A program made the translations under genes and the position numbers. The notes under the pieces were generated by a model, which worked only from the letters and a program-made list of their open reading frames with translations, did not search any database and had not been told where the DNA came from. A stretch of DNA of 64,000 nt from Mobilicoccus massiliensis. GTDB taxonomy: Bacteria > Actinomycetota > Actinomycetes > Actinomycetales > Dermatophilaceae. Location of the stretch: NCBI RefSeq assembly GCF_000826525.2, contig NZ_LN651329.1:340005-404004 (forward strand), given 5' to 3'. Shown piece by piece: positions 42,096 through 52,735 of the stretch. The number at the start of each line of letters is the position of its first letter. Position 1 is the stretch's first letter.

Positions 42096-43507
42096 TCCCC
42101 CTCACCCTCGCCGAGGTCGCCGGCATCACCGGCGGCACGGTGCACGGTCCGAACGGAGGCACGGCCTCCGACGAGACCGGACGCATCGTCCTCGACGGCC
42201 CGGTCGTCACCGACTCTCGCGAGGCGGGGCCGGGATCCTTGTACGTCGCCCGCATCGGCGAGCACGCCGACGGGCACGTCTACACCGGTGGCGCGAGGTC
42301 CGCCGGCGCGGTGGCGGCACTCGTGACGCGACCCGTCGAGGAACTGCCGTACGTCCTGGTCACCGACGTGCAGGAGGCGTTCGCCGCGCTCGCGGCGGAG
42401 GTCGTGCGGCGGCGCGTCGAACAGGGGATGGTCGTCGTCGGCATCACCGGGTCCTCCGGCAAGACGACGACCAAGGACCTGCTCGCCCACGTGCTCTCGG
42501 GCCACGGCGAGACCGTCGCCAATGTCGGCTCGCTCAACTCCGAGGTGGGCGTCCCCCTCACCGTGTGCCGAGTCACCCCGACGACGCAGGTGCTGATCGT
42601 CGAGATGGGGGCCCGAGGTCTGGGCCACATCGACTACCTCACGCGCATGGCCCCGCCACGCATCGGCATCGAGCTCAACGTCGGCTCCGCGCATCTGGGG
42701 GAGTTCGGCTCCCGCGAGGTCATCGCGCGGGCCAAGACCGAGCTCGTCGCCGCCCTTCCCGCCGACGGGCTCGCGGTGCTCAACGCGGACGACCCCCTCG
42801 TGCGGGCCATGGCGACCGAGACGGCGGCCCGCGTCTGTCTCACCGGACGCAGCGAGGACGCCCACGTGCGCGCGACCGACGTGCGCCTCGATGCGAGCGG
42901 AGCCCCCTCGTTCACGCTCCACGTCGACGATCGTGCGGTCCCCGTCGCACTCGCGATGCTCGGCGAGCACCAGGTCGACAACGCGCTGCCGGTCGTCGCG
43001 ACCGCGCTCGAGATCGGCATGGACCTCGACGCCGTCGTCGAACGCCTCGAGAGCGCCCGCCCCGGCAGCCGCTGGCGCATGGAGCGCACCGAGCGGCCCG
43101 ACGGTGTCGTCGTCGTCAACGACGCGTACAACGCCAACCCCGACTCGATGGCCGCCGCCCTGCGCACCCTCGCGCGCATGACCCGCACGGGCCGTGCCGT
43201 CGCCGTCCTCGGCGCGATGTACGAGCTCGGACCCGATTCTGCGGCCGAGCACGAGCGCATGGGCCGGCTCGCCGGTGAACTCGGCCTCGACGCCGTCGTC
43301 GCCGTCGCCCCGGACGCGGCCGCGATCGCCCTCGGCGCCGAGCGTGGCGGAGTGGATCTCGTGCGCCGCGTCGACACCCTGGACGCCGCTCACGAACTCC
43401 TCGACGACCAGCTGCGACCCGGCGACGTCGTCCTCCTCAAGTCGAGCAGGGATGCGGGACTCCGCCTCCTCGGCGACCGTCTGACCGCCCAGGAGGTCTC
43501 CTCATGA
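42092..43507 (+). CDS. murF: UDP-MurNAc-tripeptide--D-Ala-D-Ala ligase
   Basis: MurF attaches D-Ala-D-Ala to complete the UDP-MurNAc-pentapeptide. The 471-residue protein has the N-terminal substrate domain ([16 protein letters not shown]), the ATP loop [34 protein letters not shown], and the C-terminal [18 protein letters not shown] motif. Both ends overlap neighbours by four bases (ATGA), which indicates translational coupling from murE to mraY. Confidence 0.96.
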   Translation: MIPLTLAEVAGITGGTVHGPNGGTASDETGRIVLDGPVVTDSREAGPGSLYVARIGEHADGHVYTGGARSAGAVAALVTRPVEELPYVLVTDVQEAFAALAAEVVRRRVEQGMVVVGITGSSGKTTTKDLLAHVLSGHGETVANVGSLNSEVGVPLTVCRVTPTTQVLIVEMGARGLGHIDYLTRMAPPRIGIELNVGSAHLGEFGSREVIARAKTELVAALPADGLAVLNADDPLVRAMATETAARVCLTGRSEDAHVRATDVRLDASGAPSFTLHVDDRAVPVALAMLGEHQVDNALPVVATALEIGMDLDAVVERLESARPGSRWRMERTERPDGVVVVNDAYNANPDSMAAALRTLARMTRTGRAVAVLGAMYELGPDSAAEHERMGRLAGELGLDAVVAVAPDAAAIALGAERGGVDLVRRVDTLDAAHELLDDQLRPGDVVLLKSSRDAGLRLLGDRLTAQEVSS

Positions 43508-44598
43508 AGCCCGTGCTCGCCGCCACGGCGATCTCGCTCGTCGTCGCGCTGTTCGGCACGCCGCTGTTCATCAAGTTCCTCGTGCGGCGCGGCTACGGCC
43601 AGTTCATCCGCGACGACGGCCCGACGACCCACCACACCAAACGCGGCACGCCGACGATGGGTGGCGCGGTCATCATCGGGGCCACGATGGCCGGGTACTT
43701 CCTCGCCCACCTCGTCACGGTCACCCCGCTGTCGGCGAGCGCCCTGCTCGTCATGTTCCTCATGGTCGGGATGGGGTTCGTGGGGTTCGCCGACGACTTC
43801 ATCAAGATCAGCAAGGCCCGCAGCCTCGGCCTGCGCTCGTGGCAGAAGCTCGTCGGGCAGGTGAGCGTCGGCACGGTGTTCGCGGTGCTCGCCCTCACCC
43901 TGAGCAACGAGCGGGGCATCACCCCGGCCTCGACCCGGCTCTCGTTCCTGCACGACCTGCCGGTCGACCTCTTCCTCTGGGGGCCCGTGGTCGGGTTCGT
44001 CCTGTTCGTGCTGTGGATCAACCTGCTCATCGCGGGCACGAGCAACGGCGTCAACCTCACCGACGGCCTCGACGGGCTCGCGACCGGGGCGACCGTGCTG
44101 GTCAGCGGCGCGTACGTGCTCATCGGCATCTGGCAGTTCAACCAGCGGTGCTCGCGGCTGGGGGCGAACACGGCCCTGTGCTACGAGACCCCGCACCCGC
44201 TCGACCTCGCGATCTTCGCGGCCGCGCTCATGGGCGCCTGTGTCGGGTTCCTCTGGTGGAACGCCTCGCCGGCCAAGATCTTCATGGGTGACACCGGCTC
44301 ACTCGCCCTCGGCGGCGCGCTCGCGGGTCTTGCGATCACGACCCGCACCGAGCTGCTCATGATCATCCTCGGCGGCCTGTTCGTCATCATCACGATGTCG
44401 GTGATCATCCAGGTCGCCTCGTTCAAGATGACCGGCAAACGTGTCTTCCGTATGGCGCCGCTGCAGCACCACTTCGAGCTCAAGGGCTGGAACGAGGTGA
44501 CGATCGTCATCCGCTTCTGGATCGTCGCCGGAGTCTGCGTCGGGTTCGCACTCGCGCTCTTCTACACCCCGTGGATCGTCGTCGGGGGCACGTTGTGA
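43504..44598 (+). CDS. mraY: phospho-MurNAc-pentapeptide transferase
   Basis: MraY moves phospho-MurNAc-pentapeptide onto undecaprenyl phosphate to make lipid I at the membrane. The 364-residue protein has about ten membrane helices and the catalytic motifs [47 protein letters not shown] and the C-terminal [16 protein letters not shown] 43504 overlaps the murF stop, and the mraY stop overlaps the murD GTG. Confidence 0.97.
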   Translation: MKPVLAATAISLVVALFGTPLFIKFLVRRGYGQFIRDDGPTTHHTKRGTPTMGGAVIIGATMAGYFLAHLVTVTPLSASALLVMFLMVGMGFVGFADDFIKISKARSLGLRSWQKLVGQVSVGTVFAVLALTLSNERGITPASTRLSFLHDLPVDLFLWGPVVGFVLFVLWINLLIAGTSNGVNLTDGLDGLATGATVLVSGAYVLIGIWQFNQRCSRLGANTALCYETPHPLDLAIFAAALMGACVGFLWWNASPAKIFMGDTGSLALGGALAGLAITTRTELLMIILGGLFVIITMSVIIQVASFKMTGKRVFRMAPLQHHFELKGWNEVTIVIRFWIVAGVCVGFALALFYTPWIVVGGTL

Positions 44599-46124
44599 CC
44601 GAGCACGTGACGCACGTGGCCTGCGGTGAGACTCCGCCGGGTCACGGACCCCTCGACCACGCCGGCGCCGAGTGGGCGGGGTTGCGCGTCCTCGTCACCG
44701 GTCTCGGGGTGAGCGGGTTCGCCGCCGCCGACGCCCTGCTCGAGCGCGGCGCGGTGGTGCGGGCCGTGGATTCCGGGGAGTCCGAGCAGCTCACCGAGCG
44801 CTGCCGGATCCTCGAGATCCTCGGCGCCGAGCTCGTCCTCGCGGGCGACGCCCGAGCCGCGCTCGAGGAGTCGGAGTCCTCCGAGGCGATGGATCGGCTG
44901 CTCGACGGCGTCGAGCTCGTCGTCACCTCGCCGGGCTGGCGGCCGAGCTCGCCGGTGTTCGTCGCCGCCGCCGCCCGTGGCATCCCCGTGTGGGGCGAGG
45001 TCGAGCTCGCGTGGCGCATGCGACCCGAGGGCGCCGCGCCGTGGGTGACGATCACCGGCACCAACGGCAAGACGACGACCGTGCAGATGCTCGACGCCAT
45101 CTTCACCGCGGCCGGCCTGCGCAGCCGGGCCGTCGGCAACGTCGGCACCCCGATCATGGAGGCCGTGCTCGACCCGCAGCCCTACGACGTGCTCGCCGTC
45201 GAGCTCTCGAGCTTCCAACTGCACTGGCAGCGGTCGGTCTCCCCGCTGGCCTCGGCGTGCCTCAACGTCGCACCCGACCACGTCGACTGGCACGGCTCCC
45301 TCGAGGAGTACCGGGCCGCCAAGGGGCGCGTCTACGAGAACACCCACGTCGCGTGCGTCTACAACGTGCAGGACCCGATGACCGAGCAACTCGTCGTCGA
45401 CGCCGACGTCGTCGAGGGCTGCCGGGCGGTCGGGTTCACACTCGGCACACCGGGGCTGTCGATGGTGGGTGTGGTCGAGGGCATCCTCGCCGACCGCGCC
45501 TTCGTCGAGAACCGGCAGACCTCGGCCGCCGAGCTCGGCACCGTCGCCGACCTGCGGCGGGGCACCGTCGACCCGCCGGCCCACGTCGTCGCCAACGCCC
45601 TCGCCGCGGCCGCTCTCGCCCGAGCCGCGGGAGTGAGCCCCGTCGCGGTACGCGACGGACTGCGGGCCTTCACCCCCGAAGCCCACCGCATCGCCGAGGT
45701 GGCGGTCGAGGGCGACGTCACGTGGATCGACGATTCGAAGGCCACCAATCCGCACGCCGCGGCGGCCTCGCTGCGGGCGTTCGATCCGGTGGTCTGGATC
45801 GCCGGCGGCCTGCTCAAGGGCGCCGACGTCGACGAACTCGTCGCCGAGAACGCCGGCCGGCTGCGCGGCGTCGTCCTCCTCGGGCGCGACCGGGCGCGGA
45901 TCGCCGAGGCGCTCGCCCGACACGCCCCGGACGTCCCGACGATCGACGTCGCCACCACCGACACTGGGGCGATGGCCGAGGTCGTCGACGCGGCCGCCAC
46001 GCTCGCCCGCCCCGGTGATGTCGTGCTGCTCGCGCCGGCCGCGGCCTCGATGGACATGTTCCGCAACTACGAGGTGCGTGGCGAACGATTCGCCGAGGCC
46101 GTGCGCGCCCGGCTGGGACGCTGA
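44595..46124 (+). CDS. murD: UDP-MurNAc-L-alanine--D-glutamate ligase
   Basis: MurD adds D-glutamate to UDP-MurNAc-L-Ala. The 509-residue protein has an N-terminal Rossmann part ([20 protein letters not shown]), the ATP loop [16 protein letters not shown], the ELSSFQLHW motif, [16 protein letters not shown], and the [19 protein letters not shown] carbamate-lysine neighbourhood. GTG 44595 overlaps the mraY stop. About 20 extra N-terminal residues precede the Rossmann fold. A 115-bp C-rich gap separates it from ftsW. Confidence 0.96.
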   Translation: MTEHVTHVACGETPPGHGPLDHAGAEWAGLRVLVTGLGVSGFAAADALLERGAVVRAVDSGESEQLTERCRILEILGAELVLAGDARAALEESESSEAMDRLLDGVELVVTSPGWRPSSPVFVAAAARGIPVWGEVELAWRMRPEGAAPWVTITGTNGKTTTVQMLDAIFTAAGLRSRAVGNVGTPIMEAVLDPQPYDVLAVELSSFQLHWQRSVSPLASACLNVAPDHVDWHGSLEEYRAAKGRVYENTHVACVYNVQDPMTEQLVVDADVVEGCRAVGFTLGTPGLSMVGVVEGILADRAFVENRQTSAAELGTVADLRRGTVDPPAHVVANALAAAALARAAGVSPVAVRDGLRAFTPEAHRIAEVAVEGDVTWIDDSKATNPHAAAASLRAFDPVVWIAGGLLKGADVDELVAENAGRLRGVVLLGRDRARIAEALARHAPDVPTIDVATTDTGAMAEVVDAAATLARPGDVVLLAPAAASMDMFRNYEVRGERFAEAVRARLGR

Positions 46125-46239
46125 CCGACACCACCCACCCCACGACGAGCGACGAACGCCGACCACGACCCAGAACCCACGACACGGAACCCACGACCCA
46201 GGACCCGAACTCGCGCGACGAGAGGAGAGGAGGCGAGCG

Positions 46240-47583
46240 ATGAGCACCGCCACACGCCGGCCGTCGACGGCCTCGCGCCCCGGCGACGAGGGGGGAGCGC
46301 CTCCGGAGGCCCACCCGTTCTGGGCCCGGCTGGAATCCCCGCTGTCCACGTACTACCTGCTCATCGCGGTCGTCTCGAGTCTCACGCTCATCGGGCTGGT
46401 CGTCGTGCTCTCCGCGTCGTCGGTCGCCTCGCTCGTGCAGGACGACTCGCCGTACAGCCTGTTCGGCCGGCAGGCGATGTTCGCCGTCCTCGGCACGATC
46501 GGCGCCGTCGTCGCGAGCCGCATCCCGGTGCCGTTGTGGAAGCGGTTGGCCCTGCCCGCGTTCGTCATCGCCGTGCTGCTCCAGCTCCTCGTCTTCGTGC
46601 CCGGCCTCGGCGTCACGGTCAACGGCAACCGCAACTGGGTCTCCCTCGCAGGGGTGCGCCTGCAGCCCTCCGAACTCGGCAAGTTCGCCCTCGTGCTCTG
46701 CTGCGCCCTCGGCCTGGCCACCAAACGCCGGCGGCTGCACCAGTGGCAGCACGTCGTCGTGCCCGCGCTCGTGCCGTTCGGGGCCGTCATCGTCGGCCTC
46801 GTGCTGCTCGGCCGCGATCTCGGCACCTCGCTCATCCTGCTCGCGATCATCGCGGGCATGCTGTGGGCGGCCGGGGTCTCGTGGAAGCTGTTCGCCGCGG
46901 CCGGTGGCCTGGGCGCCGGCCTCGTCGCCCTCATGGTGCTCCTCAGCGGCAACCGCATGGACCGCATCGACCAGTGGCTCAACTGCACCGACGTCCACCA
47001 GTGTTGGCAGACCCGGCACGGCCAGTTCGCCCTCGCCGACGGCGGCCTCGTCGGTCGCGGCCTCGGGGCCAGTGTCGAGAAGTGGTTGTGGCTGCCCGAA
47101 CCGCACAACGACTTCATCTTCGCGATCATCGGCGAAGAGCTCGGGCTCGGCGGGACCCTGCTCATCCTCGTGCTCTACGCCCTGCTGGCCGTCGCCTGCT
47201 ACCGCGTGGTCCTGCGCGCCGACGACCAGTTCGTGCGCCTCGCGACGACCGGCGTCATGGTGTGGATCCTCATCCAGGCGATGATCAACATCGGCTCGGT
47301 CATCGGACTGCTGCCCGTCATCGGCGTTCCGCTGCCGCTCGTCTCCGCAGGCGGGTCGGCGCTCGTCACCAACCTTGCGGCCCTCGGCATGGTCATCGCG
47401 TTCGCGCGTCATGAGCCGGCATGCAGGCGGGCCCTCGCGTCTCGTCCGGGCCGGTGGGGTCGGGCCGTGCAGGGGCTGCGTAAGCGGCGCTCGGCACCGA
47501 AGAACCCGCAGGCGAAGAAAGTCGGCCGTCAGGGCTCGCCGGCCAGGGCCGTCACCTCGATCGACAAGCGAAAGGGGCGCTGA
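46240..47583 (+). CDS. ftsW: septal SEDS glycosyltransferase FtsW
   Basis: FtsW polymerises lipid II at the septum with FtsI. The 447-residue protein has ten predicted membrane helices and the SEDS signatures VNGNRNWVSLAGVRLQPSEL, LLGRDLGTSLILLAIIAGM (with the conserved Asp), FIFAIIGEELGLGGTLLILV and GVPLPLVSAGGSALVTNLAAL. The cytoplasmic C terminus is basic (RKRRSAPKNPQAKK). ATG 46240 follows GAGAGGAGAGGAGG, a very strong ribosome site. The gene shares one base with murG (TGATG). Confidence 0.96.
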   Translation: MSTATRRPSTASRPGDEGGAPPEAHPFWARLESPLSTYYLLIAVVSSLTLIGLVVVLSASSVASLVQDDSPYSLFGRQAMFAVLGTIGAVVASRIPVPLWKRLALPAFVIAVLLQLLVFVPGLGVTVNGNRNWVSLAGVRLQPSELGKFALVLCCALGLATKRRRLHQWQHVVVPALVPFGAVIVGLVLLGRDLGTSLILLAIIAGMLWAAGVSWKLFAAAGGLGAGLVALMVLLSGNRMDRIDQWLNCTDVHQCWQTRHGQFALADGGLVGRGLGASVEKWLWLPEPHNDFIFAIIGEELGLGGTLLILVLYALLAVACYRVVLRADDQFVRLATTGVMVWILIQAMINIGSVIGLLPVIGVPLPLVSAGGSALVTNLAALGMVIAFARHEPACRRALASRPGRWGRAVQGLRKRRSAPKNPQAKKVGRQGSPARAVTSIDKRKGR

Positions 47584-48662
47584 TGCGTTCCGTCGTCCTC
47601 GCCGGAGGGGGATCGGCGGGCCACGTCTCGCCGTTGCTCGCCCTCGCCGACTGCCTGCGCCGCCGCCATCCTCAGGTCGCGATCACCGCACTCGGAACGG
47701 CCACCGGCCTGGAGTCCCGGCTGGTTCCCGCCCGGGGATACCCGCTGGCCACCCTGCCCAAGGTCGTCTTCCCGCGTCGCCCCGGAGCCGACGTGCTCCG
47801 CCTGCCCGGGCGCCTCGCGGAGGCCGTGCGCGCCGCCGACCGCGTGGTGCGCGACACCGACGTCGTCGTCGGGTTCGGAGGCTACGTCGCGAGCCCCGCC
47901 TACCTCGCCGCTCGTCGTCGCCGCGTGCCGATCGTCGTCCACGAGCAGAACGCCCGCCCGGGGCTCGCCAACAAGCTGGGCGGTCGGCTCACCTCGCACG
48001 TCGGCGTGACCTTTCCGCACACGCCGCTGCCGCACGCCACGGTCGTCGGCATGCCCCTGCGCCGAGAGATCGCCGACCTCGACCGCGCCGCGCTGCGCGC
48101 CGAGGCCCTCGCGCACTACGGTCTCGAGGCCGACAGGCCCACGCTGCTCGTGACGGGCGGATCGCTCGGCGCCAAACGTCTCAACGACGCGTTCGGAGCC
48201 GCGGCCCAACGCATCCGCGCCGCGGGCATCCAGACGATCCACCTGTGCGGCCGGGGCAAGGAGTTCGACGCGCCCACGGGCCCCGGCCCCGCCTATGTCG
48301 TTCGCGAGTACGCCGACCGCATGGAACTCGCCTACGCCGCCGCCGACCTCGTCGTCGCCCGCTCGGGTGCGAACACGGTGTGCGAGCTCACGGCGGTCGG
48401 ACTGCCGGCAGTGTTCGTGCCGCTGCCGATCGGCAACGGCGAACAGCGTGTCAACGCGGCCGAGGTGGTGGCCGCCGGTGGTGCCGAGCTCGTCGACGAC
48501 GCCGAGCTCACCGCCGAGCGCGCCCTCTCGGAGGTCGTGCCGCTGCTCACCGATCCGGAGACCCTCTCGGCCATGGCGGCGGCATCGGCCTCGTGCGGGC
48601 AACGCGATGCCGACGAGTTGCTGGCCGACCTCGTCGAGACCGCCGGAGGTCGGCGCCCGTGA
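47583..48662 (+). CDS. murG: UDP-GlcNAc:lipid I N-acetylglucosaminyltransferase
   Basis: MurG adds GlcNAc to lipid I to form lipid II on the inner face of the membrane. The 359-residue GT28 protein has the N-terminal glycine loop VVLAGGGSAGHVSPLLALAD, VVGFGGYVASPAYLAA, HEQNARPGLANK, the second G loop VTGGSLGAKRLND, and VARSGANTVCELTAVGLPAV, followed by PLPIGNGEQRVNA (usually D in the fifth position, here G-N-G-E-Q). Starts and stops overlap ftsW and murC. Confidence 0.96.
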   Translation: MRSVVLAGGGSAGHVSPLLALADCLRRRHPQVAITALGTATGLESRLVPARGYPLATLPKVVFPRRPGADVLRLPGRLAEAVRAADRVVRDTDVVVGFGGYVASPAYLAARRRRVPIVVHEQNARPGLANKLGGRLTSHVGVTFPHTPLPHATVVGMPLRREIADLDRAALRAEALAHYGLEADRPTLLVTGGSLGAKRLNDAFGAAAQRIRAAGIQTIHLCGRGKEFDAPTGPGPAYVVREYADRMELAYAAADLVVARSGANTVCELTAVGLPAVFVPLPIGNGEQRVNAAEVVAAGGAELVDDAELTAERALSEVVPLLTDPETLSAMAAASASCGQRDADELLADLVETAGGRRP

Positions 48663-50197
48663 GCGACCTGCCCTTCACCACGCGGTTCGACCTCGCCGCG
48701 GAGGTGCCGCCTGCGACGGAGCTCGGCCGCGTCCACGTCCTCGCCGCCGGCGGTGCCGGGATGTCGGCGATCGTCCGCCTGCTGCTCGACGCCGGGGTGC
48801 AGGTCAGCGGGTCGGACGCCAACGACGTGCCCGTACTGGAGTCGCTGCGCGCGCAGGGGGCGACGATTCACGTCGGCCACGACCCGGCGCACGTCGCGGG
48901 TGCCGACACGGTCGTCGTCTCCTCGGCCGTGCGGGAGGACAACGTCGAGCTCGCAGCGGCTCGCGCGGCCGGCCTGCGTGTGCTCCACCGATCCCAGGCC
49001 CTCGCCAGTCTCATGAGCGGGCACGTCAGGGTGGCCGTGGCGGGCGCCAACGGCAAGACCACGACGACGGCCATGCTCACCTCGGCCCTGCTCGAGGCGA
49101 GCCTCGACCCCGGTTTCGCCGTGGGCGGCGAGCTCATGGGGCTCGGAGTCAACGCGCGTCTCGGCACGGGGGAGGCGTTCGTCGTCGAGGCGGACGAGAG
49201 CGACGGCACGTTCCTCGCCTATCGCCCCGACGTCGCGGTCGTCACCAACGTCCAGCCCGACCACCTCGACTTCTACGGCTCGTTCGACGCCGTGCAGGCG
49301 GCCTACGCGTTGTTCACCGAGAGTGTCGGCACGAGTTCGCAGCCGGGCTCGTCGGTCGAGGGGCTGCTCGTCACCTGCGCCGACGACGACGGTGCCTGGC
49401 GGCTGGCCTGCGCCCGACGCGACGCCGGCGCCCGGGTGCTCACGTACGGCACCGACGCGCGCGCCGACGTGCGCCTCGTCGACGTCGTCGGTGACGGCCT
49501 CACCGGCCGGGCCCGGCTCGTCGCCGACACGGAGGCGTTCCCCGAGCTCGCCACCCTCGACGGTCGGGAGCTCGAGGTCTCGCTGCCCGGCCTGCACAAC
49601 CTCCTCGACGGCGCGGCGGCCCTCGTCGCGGCGTGCATCGGACTCGGCGCCGAGCCCGACCATGCCCTCGCCGGGCTCGCCGGCTACCGCGGCACCCGCC
49701 GCCGGTTCGAGGCCAAGGGCGAGGCCGGGGGAGTGCGCGTCGTCGACGACTACGCCCACAACCCGGCCAAGGTGGCGGCCGTCGTCGAGGCCGGTCGCCA
49801 GGTGTGCGCGCCCGGACGGCTCGTCGTCTGCTTCCAGCCCCACCTGTTCAGCCGGACGCGCGACTTCGCCGATCGCTTCGCCGCCGCGCTGGCCGGGGCG
49901 GACGTCGTCGTGCTGCTCGACGTCTACGGCGCGCGAGAAGATCCGATCCCCGGCGTGAGCTCGCTGCTCGTCTCCGATGCGCTTCGCGCTCTCGCCCCGC
50001 ATGTGCCGGTCCACGACGTCGTCGGGCTCGACGCGGCGGTCGAGACGCTCGCCGACCTCGCCGTACCCGGGGACCTCGTCCTCACGGTCGGGGCGGGGTC
50101 GGTCACCTCGGTCGGTCCGCGCCTGCTCGCGATGCTGGACGCGCGGGTCCACGGAACGGGCCGCCCCGAGACGCGCGAGGAGTCGGCGGCCGGATGA
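48659..50197 (+). CDS. murC: UDP-MurNAc--L-alanine ligase
   Basis: MurC adds the first stem-peptide residue, L-Ala, to UDP-MurNAc. The 512-residue protein has the N-terminal GRVHVLAAGGAGMSAIVRLL, the ATP loop VAVAGANGKTTTTAML, EADESDGTFLAYRPDVAVVT, NVQPDHLDFYGSFDAVQ, and VVDDYAHNPAKVAAVVEAGR in the C-terminal domain. The first loop reads AAGGAGMS, where VGIGGxGMS is common, a minor variation. GTG 48659 overlaps the murG stop (GTGA) and the end overlaps the ftsQ ATG. Confidence 0.96.
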   Translation: MSDLPFTTRFDLAAEVPPATELGRVHVLAAGGAGMSAIVRLLLDAGVQVSGSDANDVPVLESLRAQGATIHVGHDPAHVAGADTVVVSSAVREDNVELAAARAAGLRVLHRSQALASLMSGHVRVAVAGANGKTTTTAMLTSALLEASLDPGFAVGGELMGLGVNARLGTGEAFVVEADESDGTFLAYRPDVAVVTNVQPDHLDFYGSFDAVQAAYALFTESVGTSSQPGSSVEGLLVTCADDDGAWRLACARRDAGARVLTYGTDARADVRLVDVVGDGLTGRARLVADTEAFPELATLDGRELEVSLPGLHNLLDGAAALVAACIGLGAEPDHALAGLAGYRGTRRRFEAKGEAGGVRVVDDYAHNPAKVAAVVEAGRQVCAPGRLVVCFQPHLFSRTRDFADRFAAALAGADVVVLLDVYGAREDPIPGVSSLLVSDALRALAPHVPVHDVVGLDAAVETLADLAVPGDLVLTVGAGSVTSVGPRLLAMLDARVHGTGRPETREESAAG

Positions 50198-51147
50198 GAA
50201 CGCGTTCGGGATCCACCGCCCGCCGCCTCGACCTCACCTGGACGGTGAGACATGGGCGGAGGCGCGCCCTCCTCGTCGGCGTGGGGGCCGTGCTCGTCGT
50301 CGCCGTCGCCCTCGCGGCGCTCCTGTGGTTCGCCCCGTTCCTGCGCGTCACCGACGTCGAGTACCGGACGACTCCGGCGCGACTGGGCGCACTGAAGAGC
50401 GCGGCCGTGGTGACCAAGGGTCAACCTCTGGTCCAGGTCGACACGGCCGGCATCCGCGACGACGTCCTCGCGACCCGTTTGTTCAGCGCGGTCTCGGTCT
50501 CGCGGTCCTGGCCCTCGACCCTCGTCGTCGACGCCACGCCGCGCACGCCCGTCGTCGCGGTCACGGCGCCGGGCACCGCGGGCGTCCGCCTCGTCGACGC
50601 CCAGGGGGTGGCGTACGAGAGCGTGCCCTCCGCCCCCGACGACGTCGTCGCCGCCTCCTGCGAGGGGCCGGCCGACGCGAGCGTCCTGCACTCGCTCGCG
50701 ACCGTCGTCACCAGCCTGCCCGCCGATCTGCGCACGCAGGCGCGGGACATCGTCGTCGACCGCCTCGGCACGATCCGCATGGTCGTCTCGGGGGTGGAGG
50801 TGACCTGGGGCGATGCGAGCGACAGCCGCCTCAAGACCGCCGTCGTGCGCGATCTCGTCGATCGCGCGAACGTCGTCCGGATCGACGTCTCGGTGCCCAC
50901 CGAACCGGTGACGTCCGCCGAGCGCAGCGCGTCCCCGAGCGGGACGGCATCGGCCGGCTCGTCGGGGCCCTCCACGGCCGATTCGCCGACCCCGGGCCCG
51001 CGACAGAACGCCCGAAGCGGCAGCCCGTCGTCGGCGGAGCCGGATCGGACGTCGTCGCCTTCCTCGGGTGCGCCGGCCCGTCGGACACCGTCCGCGTCTG
51101 CCACCCAGGGGCCCGATTCGACCGTCACCCCCGCTCGACGTCAATGA
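50194..51147 (+). CDS. ftsQ: division protein FtsQ
   Basis: FtsQ is the bitopic hub that links FtsL and other division proteins. The 317-residue protein has a cytoplasmic basic N terminus, one membrane helix (LLVGVGAVLVVAVALAALLW), a POTRA domain (about residues 50-115, around RVTDVEYRTTPARLGALK and VDTAGIRDDVLATRLFSAV), then the beta domain. A Ser/Pro/Arg-rich tail of about 75 residues (from SERSASPSGTASAGSSG) is longer than usual. It overlaps murC by four bases; ftsZ follows after 209 bp that hold its own promoter region. Confidence 0.9.
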   Translation: MRTRSGSTARRLDLTWTVRHGRRRALLVGVGAVLVVAVALAALLWFAPFLRVTDVEYRTTPARLGALKSAAVVTKGQPLVQVDTAGIRDDVLATRLFSAVSVSRSWPSTLVVDATPRTPVVAVTAPGTAGVRLVDAQGVAYESVPSAPDDVVAASCEGPADASVLHSLATVVTSLPADLRTQARDIVVDRLGTIRMVVSGVEVTWGDASDSRLKTAVVRDLVDRANVVRIDVSVPTEPVTSAERSASPSGTASAGSSGPSTADSPTPGPRQNARSGSPSSAEPDRTSSPSSGAPARRTPSASATQGPDSTVTPARRQ

Positions 51148-51356
51148 GAGGTCAAGGGTTGGGAAAGTCGAGTGGGGATGGCAGGGTGTTCTGTCGACCG
51201 TCCATTACGATGGGCGCGGACCGCAGTAATACCGCTGCGACTCGCCGCAAATCGGCGCGTCAAGGGATGACTGCGTCCGACCTCATATCGTGGACCCGGC
51301 ACGCCCGTGTCACCGTCCCGCGCGACCGATAGATCGTCTTCAGGAGAGGCCCCGCC

Positions 51357-52724
51357 GTGGCAGCACCGCAGAACTACTTGGCCGTCATCAAGGTCGTCGG
51401 CATCGGCGGCGGCGGTGTCAACGCCATCAATCGGATGATCGAGGTGGGCCTCAAGGGCGTCGAGTTCATCGCCATCAACACCGACGCGCAGGCGCTGCTC
51501 ATGAGCGACGCCGACCTCAAGCTCGACGTGGGCCGCGAGCTCACCCGCGGCCTCGGCGCCGGCGCCGACCCCGAGGTGGGCAAGAAGGCCGCCGAGGACC
51601 ACGCGGAGGAGATCGAGGAGGCGCTCAAGGGCGCCGACATGGTCTTCGTCACCGCCGGCGAGGGTGGTGGCACCGGTACCGGTGGCGCGCCGGTCGTCGC
51701 CAAGATCGCCAAGTCGCTCGGCGCACTGACCATCGGCGTCGTCACGCGTCCGTTCACCTTCGAGGGTCGCCGCCGCGCCAACCAGGCCGAGTCCGGCATC
51801 GGCGCGCTGCGCGAAGAGGTCGACACGCTCATCGTCATCCCGAACGACCGGCTGCTCTCGATCAGCGACCGCGCGGTCTCGATGCTCGACGCGTTCCGCA
51901 GCGCCGACCAGGTGCTCCTCTCGGGTGTCCAGGGCATCACCGACCTCATCACCACGCCCGGTCTCATCAACCTCGACTTCGCCGACGTCAAGTCGGTCAT
52001 GCAGGGTGCCGGCTCGGCGCTCATGGGCATCGGCTCCGCCCGCGGCGAGGACCGCGCGGTGCAGGCGGCGGAGCTCGCGATCAGCAGCCCGCTGCTCGAG
52101 GCGAGCATCGACGGTGCGCACGGCGTGCTGCTGTCGATCCAGGGTGGCAGCGACCTCGGTCTCTTCGAGATCAACGAGGCGGCCCGCCTCGTGCAGGAGG
52201 CCGCGCACCCCGAGGCCAACATCATCTTCGGTGCCGTCATCGACGACGCCCTCGGCGACGAGGTGCGCGTCACGGTCATCGCGGCCGGCTTCGACGGCGG
52301 CAGCCCCCAGCGGCGCACCGACGAAGGCCGCCAGCAGGCCGGCTCTCAGCAGCGTCCGCCGCAGATGCCGCGTCAGGCCCCGCCGGCCCAGCAGCCCGCG
52401 TACGCCCAGCAGCAGGCGCCGTCACACCAGCAGCGTGAGGGCGGGCTCTCGCAGCCGGTCATGCCGCGTCAGGGCCAGGTGCCGCGCCAGCCCGAGCCCC
52501 AGCAGGAGCGGCAGCACGTCGCCCCGCAGCACGTGCAGCCGGCAGGCATGCCGCCCGCGCACGAGCCCATGCCGCAGCGTCAGGCACAGCCGCGCCAGCA
52601 GCCGGCTCCCCAGCGGGCCCAGCAGGCCGGGCCGCCGCAGCAGCAGCCGCAGGGCGGTCGTCCGCCCCGCACGGTGACCTTCGACGAGGGCGACGACCTC
52701 GACGTGCCCGACTTCCTCAAGTAA
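51357..52724 (+). CDS. ftsZ: division GTPase FtsZ
   Basis: FtsZ forms the Z ring that directs division. The 455 residues contain the GTPase half (residues 10-180) with [14 protein letters not shown] and the tubulin signature [20 protein letters not shown], the C-terminal half with [20 protein letters not shown], then a linker of roughly 115 residues rich in Gln, Pro and Ala, and the conserved end [10 protein letters not shown], which binds SepF. The linker is long and Gln-heavy. GTG 51357 follows AGGAGAGG. The upstream 209 bp include AT-richer DNA around 51205-51235 (a possible -10, TACGAT), so ftsZ probably has its own promoter. Confidence 0.98.
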   Translation: MAAPQNYLAVIKVVGIGGGGVNAINRMIEVGLKGVEFIAINTDAQALLMSDADLKLDVGRELTRGLGAGADPEVGKKAAEDHAEEIEEALKGADMVFVTAGEGGGTGTGGAPVVAKIAKSLGALTIGVVTRPFTFEGRRRANQAESGIGALREEVDTLIVIPNDRLLSISDRAVSMLDAFRSADQVLLSGVQGITDLITTPGLINLDFADVKSVMQGAGSALMGIGSARGEDRAVQAAELAISSPLLEASIDGAHGVLLSIQGGSDLGLFEINEAARLVQEAAHPEANIIFGAVIDDALGDEVRVTVIAAGFDGGSPQRRTDEGRQQAGSQQRPPQMPRQAPPAQQPAYAQQQAPSHQQREGGLSQPVMPRQGQVPRQPEPQQERQHVAPQHVQPAGMPPAHEPMPQRQAQPRQQPAPQRAQQAGPPQQQPQGGRPPRTVTFDEGDDLDVPDFLK

Positions 52725-52735
52725 GGCCCCCCGGA

